From positions 147,725,850 to 147,789,849 of the forward strand of contig CM043949.1 in assembly GCA_014529385.2 (NCBI GenBank): DNA of 64,000 nt. Reading direction: 5' to 3'. Below the pieces are notes generated by a model. It saw nothing but the letters and a program-made list of their open reading frames with translations. It was not told the DNA's origin and did not search any database. Below, piece after piece: positions 46,789 through 58,262 of this stretch (position 1 is the stretch's first letter; the number at the start of each line of letters is the position of its first letter). The DNA comes from Adiantum capillus-veneris. Taxonomy: Eukaryota > Streptophyta > Polypodiopsida > Polypodiales > Pteridaceae. A program made the position numbers and the translations under genes.

Positions 46789-48143
46789 TTAAGAGCTTAA
46801 TTAGCTTGATTATATCAGGAGGAGAGAGCCACCCGATGATGAGAGAGCTACACGATGAAGAGAGCCCCCATCACACGACCTTCCTTTTTTTCTATTGCAT
46901 GGTGAAAAAGAATTTCTATTCTCGGCATCCCATTAGCGATATCGCTAATGGGAATAGCCGCTTGATGATGTGGTAAGGTTGATCGTGACCAGCTCGGAAT
47001 TTGGCGAGAGCGGCACCGGAATTGAGCGCGACGGCCTTCTGGTCATTTTTTGACTCTGTGGCGGTGCCATCCGAGTGCCGTGGCGCCAAGCGTGAATCTT
47101 TTTCCTTCTTCCTACGCCTTCTGCGCCCTGTTGAACGCCATGGACCTTTCCCTTTTTACCTTAGGTTTTAAAACCCTTCTTGTTTTTTACCCCATTGGGT
47201 GGCCATATTTCCATAATGGGCGGGCGTCCATATAAATTATTTAAAGGGCCCTTGTTCCTTAGTAAGGGCACTACACTTGGCATATATTTCGGCCGAGCAA
47301 TGCCATTATCCATAAGAAGGCACACATTTGGCATGCACATTGGCCAAGCAATATTAGGCTTCTCCATTGGCGGCCTTCATCATTGTAAAGGAATCACATT
47401 TGGCATAAACATCAATTTAAGGCTTTGCCTCCTTGACATCATTTTCCACATCCACTGATTAGCAATATCACCGTGAATTCTACTGCCCACTCTAGTGTGT
47501 TGAATGGCACCATGGCTTCCAAGATGCAAGTATTTGTGTCCATCAAAGCTAGGCTTATGATTAAAAATGCTTCCGCATCGGTCCTTATTTGGCATACACA
47601 TTGGGCATCGCACTTCATTAAGCCAGATGAATGTGATTGAACAGGGCGACCAGGGCGGTTCGAACCCGGCCCCCAGCGATACTTAAGTTGGCCATATCTT
47701 GCCACCCGAAATCCCAACCCCGATCTAAAAAGACCGCCTCGCTCCAAAAATTGAGCACTTCAGCGTGATGCATTCATTCCAATTTTGTCCACTCAGCTGC
47801 AGTTGTCCAATCCGGTACAGATCTGCTCTACTGACTCAAATTAAAACTGTCATAACTTCCTATTCGTAGCTCTGATTGATGAGTCATAAAGACAGTCATG
47901 TAGAGCTTCCTGAGTACTTCAACTTTGATTAATAAAACCCCAACTATGACCACATTAAGCACACTCACTGTAGCATTAGCAAGACATCTTCTGACCCTTA
48001 AAGCCGCATCTGGCACACTTTCAACTTAAAATTTGGCTTGTTAGCAAGCCCTTATAACTATTGATTAACCATGAAGGATTCAAATACTCTTGATCGGCAT
48101 TCCTTTGCTCATTTTCTTGTCATGGGAGCGGATCAACACGACA

Positions 48144-48828
48144 TTCACCCCCTCTGAACCTGCACAGCCTCCGGTCTGTGCCAACCGGTCTTCAAGCTGC
48201 ATCTTCTATAAGTACCTTAAGCTACTTGCCAGCAAGCTCACGTAGTTGATAAATCTATGTAAAACAAAAAGAAGGTGTAAATCATAACATAAATAGTCTA
48301 GTTCAATTATCTGGTAGCTGTCCTATCACAAATCTTTGAACCGTAGTGGTCGTATCTCCAAAGCATGCAATTATGAAAAATTTGTTTAGTGAACCCCCCC
48401 ACACTCAAGTGCTCGAGTTAATTATGCACACGGCTTGATCATCAGCTCTCTTTAAGGAACCCTGGCAAGCTCAAGTATGCCTTACTCGGTCTGCACACGG
48501 AATGGTCGTCAATTCCTTTACTTCAAGTTCTTGTAGCAGAACCATCTCAAGAGGTGTGAAGATACTATACCAATCGTCCAAGATGTCAACTCGAAGCTAG
48601 CCATGTAAGCTTATTGATCATATAACCAAAAACACGTCTGTCTTAACATACATCCAAAAACAAATCTACTGTCAAGTAACCTACTACATGAAAATAAATG
48701 AAGCCTCTGAATCTGCAAGTTGCTCTTCAATAGCTCGCATGATCAAATGGAATAATAAGGAATTACCCCAACAGTGGATCAGCATAGTATCCACATAAGC
48801 ACACACATTCTGAATCAAATAACTTCAA
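48144..48828 (-). other. Conserved non-coding 3' segment and polypurine tract of element E
   Basis: The polypurine tract (CAGAGGGGGTG on the minus strand, 48146-48156) abuts the LTR. The segment behind it matches the same region of element F (33930-34667) over its whole length, although the LTR cores of E and F differ. The block next to the tract (GGCACAGACCGGAGGCT) is nearly identical. Conservation beyond the tract suggests a cis-acting role such as packaging or strand transfer; that is inference. Confidence 0.7.
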
Positions 48829-49338
48829 TCACTTCTGCTCCAAATATGCTATGCCAGGATCTAGCAGAAAGAAACCACAATGTAGACCCAAGAATACCCA
48901 TCCATAATGAACCTTCTTTTGAAGATCTTTGAGAAAATCATCCTTGGAAGTATCACCATTCAGCAAAGCTATAGGAGTTGGCTCCTCTTGCAGCCCATAT
49001 ATAAGCATAGATGTACAATCCATGTCAATATCCTGCTTACAATCAACATGATGTAGGCAATCTTCAATATCGCCCTCTGCTTCCTCATATGCATCCATGC
49101 TACTTAGCAAGCCATTATAACTTGAAAAAGGTTCATCAGGCATCCCTTCTGAAGGGGTACATGCATCACAAAGCTCTTCTGTACTACTATATCCTTCTCC
49201 TTCAGATTGGGTCAAAAACCCATCAATTATGGAATCTGCTTCCGTGATAATAGAATTGGCAAACATATTTCCAGAAGCAACCGTAGACTCATTGGCATTA
49301 TCAGGTACAACCTGTGTTAGGTTCAGAGTCTCGGCCAC
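48829..49338 (-). CDS. Acidic second frame of element E, function unknown
   Basis: The 169-codon frame starts MAETLNLTQVV and is rich in Glu, Asp and Ser (SEGEGYSSTEELCDACTPSE, DAYEEAEGDIEDCLHHVDC). It ends in a more hydrophobic tail (WVFLGLHCGFFLLDPGIAYLE). It lies downstream of gag in the same frame, separated by a stop region at 49467-49339. The end of the frame is shared with element F. There is no retroviral enzyme motif. It may be the C-terminal part of a gag-derived protein or an extra gene of the family. Confidence 0.5.
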   Translation of the reverse strand: MAETLNLTQVVPDNANESTVASGNMFANSIITEADSIIDGFLTQSEGEGYSSTEELCDACTPSEGMPDEPFSSYNGLLSSMDAYEEAEGDIEDCLHHVDCKQDIDMDCTSMLIYGLQEEPTPIALLNGDTSKDDFLKDLQKKVHYGWVFLGLHCGFFLLDPGIAYLEQK

Positions 49339-49464
49339 TTCATCAGCTATCGCATGTATAATAGGTTTGTTTCTGCAATCAGCTGTAATAACTCTGTTGC
49401 CCTACTCAGCTATAGTGCCAATATAACCATTAGAAGCCTATAGTGGCTCATCTTCTTGATAGAT

Positions 49465-50223
49465 TTGTTAAGAGCATCCCATGCCAAGGTCAGTAGCTTG
49501 AATTTTTTGTGATGTACAGTCTAGCTCTTCACTAGAACCATTATTCGAAGTAACTTCCATGCGAGAAATCTTCGAAAAAAAATCATACATTTGTGTTTCA
49601 GCAGTAAAAGCATCATGTACCTTTGATTGGTTGCTTAAAATATGGTCCTTTGAAGTTAAATCTGCTTCTTCCAAAGCTGTATCTGCCTTGGCTTGACTTC
49701 TTGTAGAAATATGGTCCCAAAATTGATCATAATTAAGGAACTGTATCTGCTCCCCTTCTTCTTTATAGAAAATAATTCGGCCTCGTTCATTAATCTCCTT
49801 CATTGTTAACTCGATAATTCTTGAGCTTTCATGAACAAACTCTTCTGTAAAATAATCCCATTGTGTGGGGTATGTCTCTGCCAGTTCTCGAACCTTGTCT
49901 TTAAACTCAGAGGTTACAACTTCTTCAAAGGTTGAAATCATTCGATCTTCTGGAATTCCTCGGCTCTTCATCTCCGCTTTATAACATGCAAGGAGTCCAT
50001 CTGGATCATGTCCTTGAAAAATTCAATACTGCTCATGCATAGCAACAAGTGCCATCTCCACTGCAGCATCAATTTGCTCTTTCATCTTCATAACTTTTAC
50101 TTCGTGCAAACACCTCTAAACTAAGCCCAACATTTTTGGCAGATTTGATGTTGCTAGATTTTTATCAAATCTATTCAGGTTGTAATATTCAATAAACTGC
50201 TTCAATTCTGCGGGAATATCCAT
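49465..50223 (-). pseudogene. Gag-like frame of element E
   Basis: It starts MDIPAELKQFIEYYNLN at 50223, shortly after the LTR, and keeps one frame to 49465 with stops at 50116-50118 and near 50024. The later part resembles a plant Ty3 gag (STFEEVVTSEFKDKVRELAE, YPTQWDYFTEEFVHESS). No CCHC knuckle is visible. The position next to the LTR and the helical, charged composition support gag; the match is by style only. Confidence 0.55.
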
Positions 50224-50268
50224 CCTGACCTCCCACCCAGGCTCGTTTCGCGTCGGGTTCACCAAGAA

Positions 50269-52582
50269 TTTCGGGGGATAAATGTGCGAATGGTGAGCCG
50301 ACAAGGCACCGGGCCCCTCGCTGTGAGAGGTGCGGGAAAAGAGGTGCACCAGGCACAATTAACGACAACAGTGCTCAAAACAAATAGTTCTCTTAACTCC
50401 AGTTAATCAACCATAATCATCATCAATCAATCATTAACGAAGGCTTGATGCTCCTTATAAGATGAATCCTGGCTTAAACCAGGCGGTAATCAAGAAAAGT
50501 GATAATGACCTGCTTAATACTGCCTTCTGCTTCTTCCCTTTATGGCTTAGGAACTTCCTCTTCCAATGGCCATCTGATTTGTCTTCCAGAATTGAATGGG
50601 TTTAGGCTCGGCTAATAATTTAAGATTAGGCTCAGAGATTAGGCTTGGCTAATGAATTGAGATTAGGCATCGGCTCAGTTCCGTGATCCTGTAGGCTTCA
50701 ATTCCTTACTTGCTTTAATCCGTGACAAGATTTTTCTCAAGCTTCGACCTCCATCTTCCTTACTTGCATGCCTTGCCGAAAACTAGCTCGATAGATTAGA
50801 CTTGATGTAGAGAGCTTGCCTCAAGAATTTGAGAGATTAGGATTAACTCCGCTCTTGATAGCTTAAGAGCTTTGGCTTCAATGGATCAAATAATCTTGGA
50901 TTAAGCTTTAGGCTAAGAAGAATCCGGGAGAGTTGGCTTAGAGAGCTTTGAGAGCTTTGAGAGGTTTTAAGTATGGGATTAGAGAGATTTTCTTATCACT
51001 TCGAGAGCTTCAGAATAAAAATCTTGGCTTCGAGTAGGTTTAGGCCGAATCAAAAGCTTGGTTTCGAGTAGGTTTAGGAATGGCTTAAGAGCGAAAATAG
51101 GTTAAGCTTGCGAGGTTAGGGAGCTTAAGAGCTCAAGAGCCTCAAGATATGTGGAGGAGATTAGATTATGATATTATGTGGAGGAGGCTTCTGAGCTTAA
51201 GAGATTGAAGATATCAGGAGGGAGCAAGAGCTTAATTAGCTTGATTATATCAGGAGGAGAGAGCCACCTGATGATGAGAGAGCTACACGCTGAAGAGAGC
51301 CCCCATCACACAACCTTTATTTTTTTCTATTGCATGGTGAAAAGAATTTCTATTCTCGGCATCCCATTAGCGACATCGCTCATGGGAATAGCTGCTTGAT
51401 GATGTGGCAGGGTTGAATCATGACCAGCTCAGAATTTGGCGAGAGCGGCACGGGAATTGAGCGTGACGGCCTTGTGCTCATTTTTCGACTATGTGGCGGC
51501 GCCATCCGAGTGCCATGGCGCCCAACGCGAATCTTTTTCCCTCTTCTTGCACCTTCTGCACCCTCTTGAATGCCATGGACCTTTCCCTTTTTACCTTAGG
51601 TTTTAAAACCCTTCTTTTTTTTTACCCCATTGGGCGGCCATATTTCCATAATGGGCGGGCGGCCATATAAATTATTTAAAGGGCCCCTGTTCCTTAGTAA
51701 GGGCACTACACTTGGCATATATTTCGGTCGAGCAATGCCATTTCTCCATAAGAAGGCTCACATTTGGCATGCACATCGGCCAAGCAATGCTAAGCTTATC
51801 CATTGGCGGCCTTCATCATTGTAAAGGAATCACATTTGGCATAAACATCGATTTAAGGCTTTGCCTCCTTGACATCATTTTCCACATCCACTAATTAGCA
51901 ATATCACCGTGAATTCTACTGCCCACTTTAGTGTGTTGAATGGCACCATGGATTCCAAGATGCAAGTATCTGTGTCCCATCAAAGCTAGGCTTATGATAA
52001 AAAATGCTTCTGCATCGGCCCACATTTGGCATACACATTGGGCATCGCACTTCATTAAGCCAGATGAATGTGATTGAATAGGGCGACCAGGGCGGTTCGA
52101 ACCCGGCCCCCGGCGATACTTAAGTTGGCTATATCTTGCCACCCAAAATCCCGATCACCAATCTGAAAAGACCGACTCGCTCTAGAAGTTGAGCACTTCA
52201 GTCTGATGCATTCATTCTAGTTTTGTCCCTCAGCTGCAGTTGCCCAATCTGGTACGGATCTGCTACCGACTCGACTTAAAACTGTCATAACTTCCTATCC
52301 GTAGCACCGATTTGATGAGCTGTAAAGACAGGCATGTAGAGATTCCTGAGTACTTCAACTTTGATTAATAAAACCCTAGCTATGACCACAGTAAGCACAC
52401 TCAATGTTTAGCATTACCAAGACATCTTCTGACCCTTAGAGCCGCATATGGCACACCTTTTCGCTTATAATTTGGCTTGTTAGCAAGCCCTTATAACTGA
52501 TGATTAACCATGCAGGATTCAAATACTCTTGATCAGCATTCCTTTGCTCATTTTCTTGTCATGGGAGCGGAGCAGCACGACA
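50269..52582 (-). repeat. 5' LTR of element E (about 2.3 kb)
   Basis: It aligns along its whole length with 44523-48143. On the minus strand it starts TGTCGTGCTG at 52582 and ends at 50269, where the terminal CA has changed (AAA in place of ACA). The counterpart of the 24-bp palindrome is at 51363-51386 with two changes. The segment after the LTR on the minus strand reads TTCTTGGTGAACCCGACG, a possible primer-binding region for a tRNA I cannot name with certainty. Confidence 0.87.
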
Positions 52583-52888
52583 GCGCAACGAGGCATGAGA
52601 TGGGCTCTAGCATAGGCGAAATAGGGTAATGTGAGAGAGTTGGTGGGGATAGGCTTACATTCGGAGAGGAGAAGAAAGGTTCAAGAAATATAAAACCTTA
52701 TCTTAAGGGTTGCAGTCAATGCACTCAAAGAAGGCTAAGCTAATTTCCACTGAATATAGTGTCTTCCGCTATGGGGATGCTAACCTCAAGATGCCCATTA
52801 TCATGTGCAGATAGGAAGCACGATACATAACATGGGTTAGTCAACAAGGAGGCAAGAAGACATAATTGCTGACGGAAGCAGCTTACAA

Positions 52889-52889
<1 letters not shown>
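52583..52889. other. Short unannotated flank right of element E
   Basis: No coding signal or repeat shared with the rest of the window is seen. Confidence 0.4.

Positions 52890-52974
<85 letters not shown>
52890..52974. repeat. (AC)n microsatellite, about 85 bp
   Basis: Pure CA/AC dinucleotide repeat. Confidence 0.98.
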
Positions 52975-52976
<2 letters not shown>

Positions 52977-54059
52977 TACTAATCAGAGGACATAGAACAT
53001 AAAGTTACATCTGTGTGTTTTGTGTATGGCAGGGAGGACATATATTTACAACACTGCACGTTCCAATTGCACAAGCGCAAGTCCAGCTCGACAATACTGC
53101 AAGGTCCGTTATCTACATCCAATTTCCCATGTGCATGTGTTTGCTTGGCACAAAACATAAACGCTTACGGGGCAGGGCACGGCTTCCGTTTCTTATAATT
53201 TTTTGGAGAGACCACAATGCCAGCTCTCCACCATACTTTTGTATGGCACCTCTATATGACGCGCATTGTATACTTTGCAGTTTTAGTATGTGACGTTTCA
53301 TTGGAAGACAATATGTTTATTAACTATTCACGTTGCTTTTTTGTAGCTTGACTCAAATATTGGCATGTAGATTGGACAATAAAAAAGAAGCAATACAACA
53401 TTGCAGGTCAGTAAGGCACCTCATTTATTGTTACAGTTCATTCATGCTTTATCTATTTGCTTGTTTTAGAATTTTTTGCATTAATTTTTTTGCTTCGGTT
53501 TATTTGGATCTCGTTTTCGGAACTATACACTTGATGTAAATCAACATCTGTACATGTTAGTTACACATGCAACTCTTTGCATACAGTTGCTAGCCAATGC
53601 ATGTGATGTATTACAGTAGTGAATGCAGGTTGTGTATCGTAGTCGTGAATTGACCTTGTGCATCTTTACTTTAGCTCTAAATAATTGATACCATACTACG
53701 TGTCTAGATAGTTGATGTCGTACTATATATGTCCTCGTTTCTCCCGTACTAGGTGTCAGTATGAATTTCTCAAGACTTATAAAATTACAGTCCAAGCATC
53801 AATAAGCTAGAGATCAAACTACAGCCAACTTGAAACTAGCTTATCGTCCATATGCTAGGTCATGGTTTAAAATTACTGCATTTTATAAAGATTGGAGCAT
53901 GCAATGTGACATCTTTGCTCACAATCTAGAAATATGTCCCTCTTGCACGGCGGCATACCTCACATATATAGCGATAAACAAATGAAAGACACTCATGCTG
54001 CTCTCACTTTTGTATTATAGTTGAGTACTTTGCCATCCGAACCACAACAATAAGACTTA
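52975..54059. other. Non-coding stretch, nothing recognised
   Basis: Short frames on both strands (for example 53015-53293 plus) have no motif. AT-rich sequence surrounds them. It could belong to the same degenerate unit as the helicase relic that follows. Confidence 0.35.
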
Positions 54060-54720
54060 ACATCATTGCATCTACAATCCATTACCAGTTCAAGATGCTA
54101 GCCACAAATCAACTCTCTATTCATCAGACCGATGAGTGATATTTGGACATAAAAGAGGCAGATATTATAATTATAGACGAGCTATCCATAACCGGCCCAA
54201 CGACTTTTGACCTTATCGTGACAAAATGTCAACGTAACAAGTAGGACATTGGCAAATCCCTTCAACAATAAATGTGTTCTCTTGCTTGGTGATCTTGTCC
54301 AACTACCCCCAGTTTGTAGTTACCCACAGGAGCTTTGTAACACATGCCATATCAGAAGCTCGGTCCACTGGCTACTTGTGGCTACTGGTGCAACTTTATA
54401 CAAGATGTCATGCTTTGTAAGACATGCAGTGGACCCTGAATTTCTTCAATTCTTGACCATTATTTGTGAAAGAAAACCAGTTGTAGATGAGATCAATTGT
54501 ACATTGGGTGCATGTATTATAGATTAATCAAACTAACAATAGAAAATTTGAAATGAAGATGAACGTGGGTAACATAAATGTCCTTCAGTAGTGGCTCCTA
54601 GACCCTAAGTTCAATGAGTTGGATTTGATCGCAATTGGCATGCGTTGCATGATCACTAAAAACAACGACTTCACAATTTGTGCAGCAATTGTGCAACATG
54701 CATTGTTGATGCCATAACAC
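54060..54720 (+). pseudogene. PIF1/Helitron-type helicase remnant
   Basis: Three PIF1-family landmarks occur in order: IIIIDELSITGPTTFDLI (Walker B region, 54166-54220); NPFNNKCVLLLGDLVQLPPVC (54255-54317), the sequence-typical GD..QLPPV motif, followed by RHAVDPEFLQFLTIICERKP; and GMRCMITKNND near 54640-54672. A frameshift separates the first from the second, and stops lie between the second and third. The Walker A region is not visible. This style is typical of the helicase part of Helitron RepHel proteins, but no Rep domain or Helitron end was found. Confidence 0.75.
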
Positions 54721-55419
54721 AAAACACAAAACGTGAGGTTACATGTAGCACTATTCTCGTTCATTGTACTGGGAATAACTACAAAAGAAGAAAGGTAAAA
54801 TAGAAATAACTACAAAAGAAGAAAGACAAAATACACTCGACATCCACCTTCGAAAATGCGAGCCAACGTTCTGCACTATCAAACCATTCAATGAAAAAAT
54901 GTCTTGTTGAAATATTTTCTGTTTTCAAGAATTTACATGCAGCACGTATACTAGAAAAAACATTCATTAGTAGACATAGTAGTATAACCTCGCTTGGATA
55001 TAATCTCAACTGTAAATATCCCTATAAACTCTAATAATTGACGCACTTAACTTTGCCTCCTCCCATAAACATTATAGCATTTTTCAAATGTATATCCCTT
55101 TCATGTAATGCAGCCCTTGCCAAATTAGTCATGCTCTTGTTCCCTTTAGTGTTAGATGCTAAATGTCAATTTGCATTTGTCATGTTATATTCTATAGATG
55201 TTATATAGCAAGGCCCACCAAGCAAGAGTAGTTCTATGTCAATATGATATTAGGAAGGGACTAAGAGCCATCTATTGCCACCTATTTTGGAATGGCTAGA
55301 GCCTCCAGGTACACATATGATTTGGTTTCTTTCCATTTTTGCATATTCTTTGCTTGAGTTTTTCAAGTTGGATAATTAAACTTCTATGTTTTCCTCCATT
55401 TTTTCTCTTTAGCGAGATG
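54721..55419. other. Non-coding stretch, nothing recognised
   Basis: AT-rich. A short local duplication of ACTACAAAAGAAGAAAG occurs at 54778-54826. No gene is supported. Confidence 0.4.
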
Positions 55420-57169
55420 ACAAGGTCACGTAAGAGCTAAGAAATTTGGGCTTTGGTGTCCATAATAATTTTTTGCATTCCACAGTTATGGACCCACTTG
55501 TAGAGTTTGATTTGGCACATGTTGTCACATGGGATACAACATGGTCTAAGAACTCAAGGAGTTAGGTTTAGCCAATGTGAACTATAGACAATGAGGGTAT
55601 CTCTCATGCAACTCGCATATGTGTTTACAGTTACCTCCACACCCAAGTATATCTCGTACTTGAAGGATGTTTTTTCAGACATCCTTACCTGAGACTTATT
55701 CCACATGTGGAGAATATGAGCTTCTAGGATAGACACTGAGAGCGCTATTTCAATTATGTGTCATGAATATGTCCGTAGGTGCTGGTCAAATCTATTTCCT
55801 AGACCATTTTTAGCATGATGTATCATGAGAAATTTCAATGGTCAAATTTTTTTGGATATTGAGAATGACTTGTTAAGGTACAAGTGCTTTTAAACAACAT
55901 TACAGATGGTTGTTTATACATATAGAAAGGCTATGAGTTATTAATGAGAAAGTTTCATTGTTTGTACCTAGAAGTTCCTTATGTTTCACCTTCTATTATG
56001 GTTCAAGTGGCATTTTAGCAAGACTTGCAAATTATTGCAATAGAAAGTATTTAGTTTCTTTGTAAAACTATTTACACTCCCCTTTTCATGTGTGCTAGGA
56101 GCATCACATTCGCCATAAGTATTGGCAAGTATGATCATGGATATGCAGATTGGGATCTGTTTTTGCTAAATGCATGCACACTAGGTGTTATAGGACCTAG
56201 TGTTTAACAAAGGCTGATTTGGAGCGGCATGCATATTCATCACATTAGTGCTATGAAGCATTTTGCATTCTATGTGTAGTATCTCTATGCAATTATGTTT
56301 GGATATGCCAATCACCAATAGAGTCATGGCTCAGTTTGAGTGCTTGTGTATCTTTCAAGCTAACCACGATGGTTATTCATGACATTGTCATATTCTTTGC
56401 AATGTTGTACGACATTGTGATCTCTATTTACCAATCCTTTGGAAGACTGTCTGTAAACCGTGGGGAATCCTTGACACTTCACTATTGTCAGTATCCAAGG
56501 GGATAGACAGATCACAACAGCTACGAAACTGTCCAAGGGGATAGGAAAATTCCAATAGTTATGCTACTTCCAATATCCAAGGGGATATGCAACTTAGGCA
56601 GATTACAAAGTGTAATCTTGTGATAAAGGATATGCAAAGTGAGTTTGTTAGCATCAAGCAATTCAATTAGAAAGCATGGTTTGTTGTAGTTGGAGTTTGC
56701 TTACTATACATTAAGTCAAGTTTGCGACTAGGTTTAGTCTCTTCAAGTATCATTCAAGTTCTCAACCTTGACCACTGGTCATGGTGAGGTTGTTTACTGA
56801 TACAAGAAGATAACAAGTCAAGGACTTAAACTTGGCTGATGAGCTACGCCAACAAGTTACTTTCATAAAAAGTGAAAGAGGTAATCTTTTGGGTACATCT
56901 TAGTTGTGATAACTCGTTTAGCATGCTCATGTGCGTTCTAAATGAAGTCTACAAACTATGTTGGATAGGAGCCGGTAACACAAGATGGTTTCAAGATGGA
57001 CAACAATGTGAAAAATCAAGATGTTACTTTTGATTTCACTAAACCTCCTACTGAACCGTGTTCCGGTCAAGCAACCAGCTGGATCCATGAAGGATGCCAC
57101 TGTGGAAAACATTAGTGTATCACCACTCTTGTTTTTGAGAACAAAAACACTTCTCCAAGGGGGGAGTAA
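55420..57169 (+). repeat. Family H, longest copy
   Basis: 55420-56333 matches 35740-35915 plus 38174-38650, and 56334-57169 matches 32950-33700 and 57340-58147. It ends with the purine tract CTCCAAGGGGGGAGTAA directly before an LTR start. A duplicated phrase CCAAGGGGATAG occurs three times at 56498-56590. The frame just before the tract (DATVENISVSPLLFLRTKTLLQGG) resembles the chromodomain end of a Ty3 polyprotein. All copies are heavily decayed. Confidence 0.65.
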
Positions 57170-57340
57170 TGTCAATCCTACGGTAGGATGGGCCAAGGCC
57201 AAGGGTCAACTCCGGATACACATGCGGTACAGGGGCTATATGTAGCTAAGAGTCAGAGGTCCAGGGGCCTATATAAAGGCAGTTTGGGTGGTTATGAGCA
57301 TGTCTATCTTCACTTGGCCTTTCAAATAGAGGTCATGTCT
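57170..57340 (+). repeat. Family H LTR-like segment (copy 2)
   Basis: It starts TGTCAATCCTACGGTAGGATGGGCC after the polypurine tract and matches 38651-38820. It is cut at about 57340, where another family H body starts. Confidence 0.65.
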
Positions 57341-58147
57341 TGGTTTGGGTGCTTGTAGATCAGCTCACTATAATTCACCAAGATGGTTGTTCCTAAAGAA
57401 ATATTGATTACTCAGCAATAATGCAAGGAATTGTGATCCCTGTTTACCAGTCATTTTGGAGGACTGCCTATAAACAGTGGAGAAAAACACCTCATTATTG
57501 TCAATTGTTCAGAGAGGATAGGTAATTGGCAAGTGTTAATAATGTGCTAAAGGATATGCTAAGTGCGTACTTAGCACAAAGAAACCCAATTAGAGAGATT
57601 ATCTCTCTACTTGGAGTTTGCTTACCATAAAACAAAGTAGGTTGCAACTAAGTTTAGCCTCTTTCTTTTTAAATCAGAGGCTCCCAACCTTGAACATTGG
57701 TTATGGTGATGAGTTAGGGCAGTTAATTACTTTCATAGAAAGTGAAAAGTGGTATTCTTTTTCCATACATCATACTTGTAATAACTCACTTAGCAAACTC
57801 AAGCGAATTCTAAATGGAGTCTATATGTTATGTTGGATGTGGGCCAATGACACAAGACGGTTGCAAAGGGACAACAATGTGGAAAATCGAGATGCTTGTC
57901 TTGGTTTCATTGAACCTCCTAATTGAACCATGTTCCGATCAAATGAACACTTGGGTCCATGAACAATGCCATTGCAAAAAATTGAGATGCTTGTCTTGGT
58001 TTCATTGAACCTTCTATTGAACCGTGTTTCGGTCAAATGAACACTTGGATCCATGAACAATGACGCTGCACAAAACATTAGTGTTCTTATGAAGATATCA
58101 CCACTTTTGTTTTCAAGGACAAAAAAGCTTCTCCAAGGGGGGATTAA
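57341..58147 (+). repeat. Family H body (copy 3)
   Basis: It matches 56340-57169. The block AAAATTGAGATGCTTGTCTTGGTTTCATTGAACC is present twice (57882 and 57978), giving a local tandem duplication of about 95 bp. It ends in the purine tract CTCCAAGGGGGGATTAA. Confidence 0.65.
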
Positions 58148-58262
58148 TGCCATGCCTAAGGTAGGATGGGGTAGGCCAGATCCATGACACATATGCAATC
58201 AAGGGGTGTTATATTTGGACAGCTACGAGCCTATATATAGTGAGGTTGGATGGAGAATTGCA
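58148..58262 (+). repeat. Family H LTR-like segment (copy 3)
   Basis: It starts TGCCATGCCTAAGGTAGGATGGG and contains a TATA-like CCTATATATAG near 58230. Its right end resembles 33710-33735 (GTTGGATGGAGAATTGCATGG). Confidence 0.6.

Larger units (their letters stand above)
44523..48143 (-). repeat. 3' LTR of element E, containing a DNA transposon
   Basis: On the minus strand it starts TGTCGTGTTGATCC at 48143 and ends ATCCCCCGACA at 44523. It aligns with 50269-52582 except for the insertion 45450-46788 plus one TTAA. It holds a 24-bp perfect palindrome at 46929-46952 and an AGCTTAAGAG-rich degenerate patch at about 45050-45440. Confidence 0.88.
44523..52582 (-). mobile_element. Element E: pol-less LTR retrotransposon with gag and an acidic frame
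   Basis: LTR copies at 44523-48143 and 50269-52582 (about 2.3 kb each once the insertion at 45450-46788 is set aside) enclose a 2.1-kb interior read on the minus strand. The interior holds a gag-like frame, an acidic second frame, a conserved non-coding segment and a polypurine tract next to 48143. No protease, reverse transcriptase or integrase motif is visible, so E resembles large non-autonomous elements (LARD or TR-GAG type). Flanking 5-mers (TGCAC and GCGCA) do not match, so a target duplication is not evident. Confidence 0.85.

Noticed and set aside
44518-52587. Target-site duplication of element E
   Set aside because: The flanking 5-mers TGCAC and GCGCA do not match, so no duplication is claimed.
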